The notes under the pieces: model-generated | Database searches by the model: none | What the model was told of the DNA's origin: nothing | Seen by the model: the letters and a program-made list of their open reading frames with translations, nothing else | In this document: piece by piece, positions 59,201 to 64,000 of the stretch | Layout: every line of letters starts with the position of its first letter | Position numbering within the stretch: position 1 is the first letter of the stretch | From: Scatophagus argus | Taxonomy: Eukaryota; Chordata; Actinopteri; Scatophagidae | Length of the DNA stretch: 64,000 nt | Assembly: GCF_020382885.2 (NCBI RefSeq) | Contig: NC_058501.1 | Span: 13,613,501 to 13,677,500 of the forward strand | Direction of reading: 5' to 3' | Position numbers and translations under genes: made by a program

Positions 59201-62200
59201 GAGAGGAGACTCCAGCAGCCCCACTGAGGGAAAGTCCAATTTCTGGCCTTGAAAATATCACTAAACGACGCTGCCTTCAACACCAAAATGTCCCAGCTCA
59301 TTTTTTTTTAGCTCGAATTGAAGCTCTTATCTTCTGCAACTCTCTCACTTACTGTATGAACCATAGCTACAAGCAGGTCTCCAGGTCTCGTGTCCCAGGG
59401 TGTGGGGCTGGCGGTGCAGGCTGTCAGGCAGGGTAGAGCTATGTGCTGACATGTCATTCAGGATAAATCAGGCTTATCAAAGTGACAGGTGTTTGTCCAC
59501 CTGCTATAAACATCTCCCACGCCTCGTTCCTGCTCCATCTCCTCGCAGATTATTTACAAGGATCCAGCCTCCGTACTCTGGCCCTGTTTACTCTCTGGCT
59601 GCGGCTCTAATATCAGGTCAGCGCTGTGTCACTGATTTACTCCACTAGTTAGCGAGGTGAGTAATGACCCTGGATGGTTTGGGAGGATAGTTTGCCATCA
59701 GGGGAGGTCAGAGATGCCAGAGATGCTCTAACTGTAATTACAACCCTCTTCACACTGTACCTCTTACACCTCACTGCAGCTGACTGCCTGCCAATCCAAG
59801 CTGATCTCTTGGCCCTTCTCTTTAGGAGTTAGATGCCCCTACATTCAGGTTGAGTTGCCATCTCAGTGTCAGTTCTTAATATAGCAGCTTGTGTATAAGA
59901 AGGCCGCCTTGACAGAGGAAGTAAAGGTATGAGGGTTGAGTTACAGGAGCTTGCTGAGCTAACTGAGACACATTATGCAGCAGATTGCTACCATCGTTCC
60001 CACTTAATGTCAGCTTTGGGTTGTATCCAAGCACGGTCCTGCCAAGCCAATCAGAGTTAATTTACTGCCCAGAGTACACGTGGAGCTGCTCGTCAGTGCA
60101 AAGTGACCATAACTACATCATCAGGGTAACATGTTTTGGGGGTTTTTTAAGCATTAAGAGGGGGCTACAGCAAATGCACACAAATTACACATGCTGAGCC
60201 CAATTCAAAGTCCTATTTATTAAATTTGACTGTTTTACACAAAAAAAAAACAACAAATAATCCAAATCAAAATAAAGGGATTTCATATTTCTCCTCAAGA
60301 ATTGTGTGGAAAGAGCAATTACAATGGCAGAATACATATTTTAAAAGTAGAACTAACAATTAACAAACTGCAGGGAAAGAACATCTCAAACAGTCTCTGG
60401 TGGCAGGGTTCACACTGGAGGGCTCAGTATTTCAATAATCCTGACTAATGCACAAAGTCCAAATCATCACTGCTCTGGCTGCAGTTGAATGCCAAGTAGT
60501 AGTCATTTGTCATTTGTCATTCTTATGTACAGTATTATATACTGCATTTATATTTCCATTCCCTGCTGTTTGGTTTGAACTTTCTGTTGCTTCTTTTTGT
60601 CAGTGCAGCTTGTCTGTGGCAGATAAGGTCACGGCTGTTTCCATTCAGTTACTGCAATTAGACCGATGATTTGGACTTTGTATTCTGCAGACATTTTCCC
60701 ACATTACTTCAACAACTTCAAGTATTGATAAAGATATGATATGAACATATGACTATTAAACATGACATGACTTCTTGGAAATAGGGATGGACATCAGTAT
60801 TAAATGAAGTGCTTGGAGTTGCTTTTTGATCCTCTTTTTGTGGAGCTGCTCGAGGTGCTCCTTTGCTTTTATAGTTTTGCCTTGAACCTGAGTCACTGAC
60901 TCAAAAGTTTGACCATCCTGATCCAGATATATTACAATACAATCAACTGAAGCTCCTATACTACACACAGATGAACTCCATTTAACTGATCATGTGATTT
61001 GTATAACCAGTTGGCTGTGGTGATTTAGATGCATCTTGTCAAATGGGATGAATTCAAGCAAACATATTGTATATTTTTAATTAATTTAGTTCACATGTTA
61101 GAGAAGTGTGTTCACTTTGACCTTAAAGAATTTTTTTCTGTTGGTCATTGTCAAAAAATCAACAATAACTCTACTTTGATTTAGTGTTGTGACAGACACA
61201 ATAAAACACAAACCTCTTGAATACTTGTTTGAGGAACTGTAAGTAAATTTGCCTTACTTTACTCGACAATGTTCGTGCCAAAGATTACAGAGTGAGGAAA
61301 TGTAAAGAAACTGGAATGAATACGAGACTCAAAGATCCGCTCACTACCTCTTTGCGGTTTCAGCTGGGAAACTCCCACACGTTGGTTATGTGATGACACC
61401 TGAACTTCCTCCTTTCTTGCTGAAGAAGACCACGACAAGAGATTTAAAGGCCAGAAAGCTGGCAAGCAGACCTTTGAGTTTAGATTGTTTGGTTTTATTG
61501 TTCTCAAAGATCAACAATGAACTTTCAAATGATGGAAAATTTTCAACAGCACAAGTTTAAAAACTTGTTACACGTCTGTCCGGGACTTTATGTGTATTAA
61601 ACCTCATGTGCAGAACTTCAGGCTCTGGTGTGGTAAAACTCATTGTTTAAGTGCATATTAATGAATTTGACGCGGGCCTATTAACATACCATGAATGATA
61701 ATCATGTGAATTTAGGATACTCATTACATATGTATTACATGAATAGCAGGTGGGGTAATTTGAGTAATTTGTGGCTATATGCAGACACTGGGATGATGGA
61801 CGGTGTCTGGAGAAGACAAGCTGAGCCGGCCAGTGGATCTACTGCAGAGTAAGGAGAATTTAGGCTCATCATAAAAGATTTCTCCTTGCCTCTTATTTCA
61901 CTTGGACATTTTTATGTTTTTTTTATTTTCTACCTCATTGCAGCCGTGAGCTGCCTGCTGATTTACACACACTGGCAGCGAAGCACAGAGGCCTCGGGAG
62001 ACGGTGCCCTCTACCCCTCCATTTTTTACCCCCTTGTTTCTCCATCCTCCGTCGTCCTCTCACTGCCACCACCGGGCGTCTCTCCTTTCACTGGACTGGG
62101 TCTGAGCAAAGAGCTCCCTCTCTACCTGTTCCTCATCTCTAACAAGACATTAACCTGGAGGGGCTGTTATTCACACATGATCTGGTGACACACAGGGGGC

Positions 62201-64000
62201 TGTTCCCTTGTGCCAAGACACACATTCACATAAGAATGAGCAAACGTCATCTCAAACACTCAAGACGCTCACGTTTCATTGCAGTGTTGTTCTTGTCTGA
62301 GCTCATCTTTAGGATTCTGTTTGTACAATATGCATGCGAATATATATGTTTTAGCATGGATTAAAGAATATTTGTGAATATATATACAAATATATACAGC
62401 AAATGCAGACATGTTTTCTCAGCATGAGGCCCTTCCTTTTCCTCTTTCTTTCTTCCCTTTCATCTGTTTTTGGCTACGCGCTCCAAAGGAAACATGTCTG
62501 ATTTTACACACTGTATTATTTCAGGAAAATATCAAACAGCGATCTCAACTTCCCTTTTCTGCCTCAGGCCAATGTGTTCAAGGCAGAGGAGCTGGTTTCA
62601 CGCTAATCACCCATGATTCCAGGAGACGAGAATCTGCTGCTCGCCTTGCTACAGTGATCACGCCAGTTCCCAGTAATTGCTACATCCTTGCACCAAGAGC
62701 TGACAGCATGTGGAGGGGAAATAGCAGGTATAAGCGATGCAGAACCGACGAGAGGTACCAGGCTTGTCGGGTCTGATGAATGATGGATAGCTCATAAGTC
62801 AGCTCATTTCCATCTGGGAAAATTGAGTGACGGAGAAAAATGTTTCAGCCTTGGGAAAAGTATTTTTCCACCAGGTGTCAGGCTATAGGGCTGGTTTTTG
62901 AGAGTGTGCACACATTCTCAAAAACACACAGGCACACACGGCCACAAGGGCAGATGTAATGTCTGAAAATCCTTTTTTGGCTGTCAGGTTGTGGAAGTTT
63001 TGTTGCCCTCAGTAAATCAGAGCTCAGTATTGGCATGAAATGTGGGAGACCTTGAAAAATGTTCAGAGCCGAGGCGTATGTTATTAACAATTCAATTAAC
63101 CCCCGGACTTCCACATCATTTACCTTGCTCCTTCATCTGCTCCCACTGAGTGTGTTTGTCCTGCTCTATAAGCTCAGCATTAGTATCAGCAGCCTGGGCC
63201 TTTATCATATGACTGTTGTTGGGGTATAACTCTGGCATCATTCCTTTAAGTCTCATCCTCTATCTATTTGCAGTGCAGCTGGGCCTCTCTGATATTGACT
63301 CATCGTGGTTCCACTGACTTGCTGGCAAAGAGATTTAATATCTCTGGTGGTGCTGAAGTCCTATTGCTACTAATGGATTCTGTATAATGTGGCACTTAAA
63401 ATGCATGAGCAGCCTCTGATTTATCTGTAATTTGCCTCCACTGGAGCATATCTCCAACAATACTTCCATTTGTTTTTGGCTCTGTGCAGTCTGCTCAGTA
63501 AACAGACCTTGATTGGGATTTCATATTGTGACATTCGAGTTTGACAATTTGGTTCTTTCCATCACATACACTGGACTGTTGATTCTGTGTTAATTACACA
63601 AGAGAAGGAAAAAATAAGTCAAGCATGAGACCACAGACATTAGATGGGGTTTATCTGAGCTGTTGCTGCAGAAAGACATGCTGACTTGGTCCGAGCCAGA
63701 TGGGCAGCTCCCACGGGGGCCCTTTTCCTTTATCTTATCTTCTACTGTTTTATGTGTCAAACAATAAGAATGCTAATTAGATTAATCAGAACTAAAGCAT
63801 GTGTGGAAATCACAAAAACATGATTTTATCTCGTACTTTCCTGAGTGACTGTGGTTATATTCCCTTAAACCCACCCTAAAAACAAAGTGATTTTTCACTT
63901 CCTTCGGGGTCACGCTACATGGAGCAGGGCGCTGTTAGCCAATCGATCTGATGGGTTTAAATGTGTCAGTGTTGTCATGGCATCAGAGCTACGCTGACAG
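56251..64000. other. skap2 3'UTR and downstream region without recognisable genes
   Basis: After the skap2 stop no coding exon was recognised on either strand for 7.7 kb, including no snx10-like exon. Open frames at 61886-62188 (100 aa) and 62411-62776 (121 aa) have no recognisable motif. Repeat content is low apart from a T run at about 57354-57380. Several stretches (about 57480-57720, 58540-58760, 63120-63560) look like unique, simple-repeat-free DNA and could be conserved non-coding elements. Confidence 0.6.
57354..57380. repeat. poly(T) tract
   Basis: About 27 consecutive T downstream of skap2. Confidence 0.95.

Noticed and set aside
61886-62188. 100-aa open frame downstream of skap2 with a hydrophobic N-terminus
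   Set aside because: No recognisable family, no clear splice partners or promoter, and the N-terminal part overlaps a T-rich run. Treated as a chance frame.
62411-62776. 121-aa open frame downstream of skap2
   Set aside because: No recognisable motif, composition unlike a conserved protein, no supporting exon structure.

Overview
The window is vertebrate (teleost) genomic DNA. It carries intron-rich genes with GT-AG junctions, long intergenic stretches, CA/GT microsatellites, a tRNA-derived SINE of the kind common in ray-finned fish, and one contiguous Hox cluster. The gene content is tax1bp1 (-), hibadh (+), hoxa13, hoxa11, hoxa10, mir-196, hoxa9, hoxa2 and skap2 (all +). This set matches the HoxAb cluster made by the teleost-specific genome duplication, as retained in percomorph-like fish. 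The flanks (TAX1BP1-HIBADH and SKAP2) and all relative orientations match the human HOXA locus. The species cannot be read from the sequence. The 'b' assignment rests on which paralogs remain and was not tested with a tree.

Layout. 1-4.6 kb: 5' end of tax1bp1b on the minus strand (5'UTR exon, first coding exon and parts of introns). 5.6-12.9 kb: complete 8-exon hibadhb with a 4.3-kb intron 4 holding a SINE and a LINE relic. 12.9-17.2 kb: a gap where evx1 would sit, with no Evx homeobox. 17.2-44.5 kb: five two-exon Hox genes whose reading phases close exactly, plus a mir-196 hairpin between hoxa10b and hoxa9b. 36.6-43.0 kb: a microsatellite-rich gap in place of hoxa7 to hoxa3. 44.5-48.0 kb: no hoxa1. 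48.0-56.3 kb: complete 12-exon skap2. 56.3-64 kb: no recognisable gene.

How the parts work together. The Hox genes encode transcription factors that pattern the posterior axis, fins and gut end (13, 11, 10, 9) and the hindbrain and branchial arches (2). mir-196 acts on Hox transcripts, and hoxa9b carries two closely spaced seed matches for it in its 3'UTR. The hoxa2b intron and upstream region contain paired Meis/Prep and Pbx/Hox motifs, as expected for Hox cross-regulation in the hindbrain. hibadh (valine breakdown), tax1bp1 (selective autophagy) and skap2 (adaptor signalling) are bystander neighbours kept in synteny.

Most notable observations: a GC-AG intron in hoxa2b that no GT donor can replace; a mir-196 with a base change at mature position 9; two miR-196 seed sites in the hoxa9b 3'UTR; bipartite Meis/Pbx-Hox elements around hoxa2b; a perfect 13-bp hairpin next to a long A/T run downstream of hoxa9b; a 100-bp GA tract upstream of hoxa11b; and a perfect DR1 element between hoxa2b and skap2. 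I did not find a wholly new gene system. The window is a reduced Hox cluster with interesting regulatory details.
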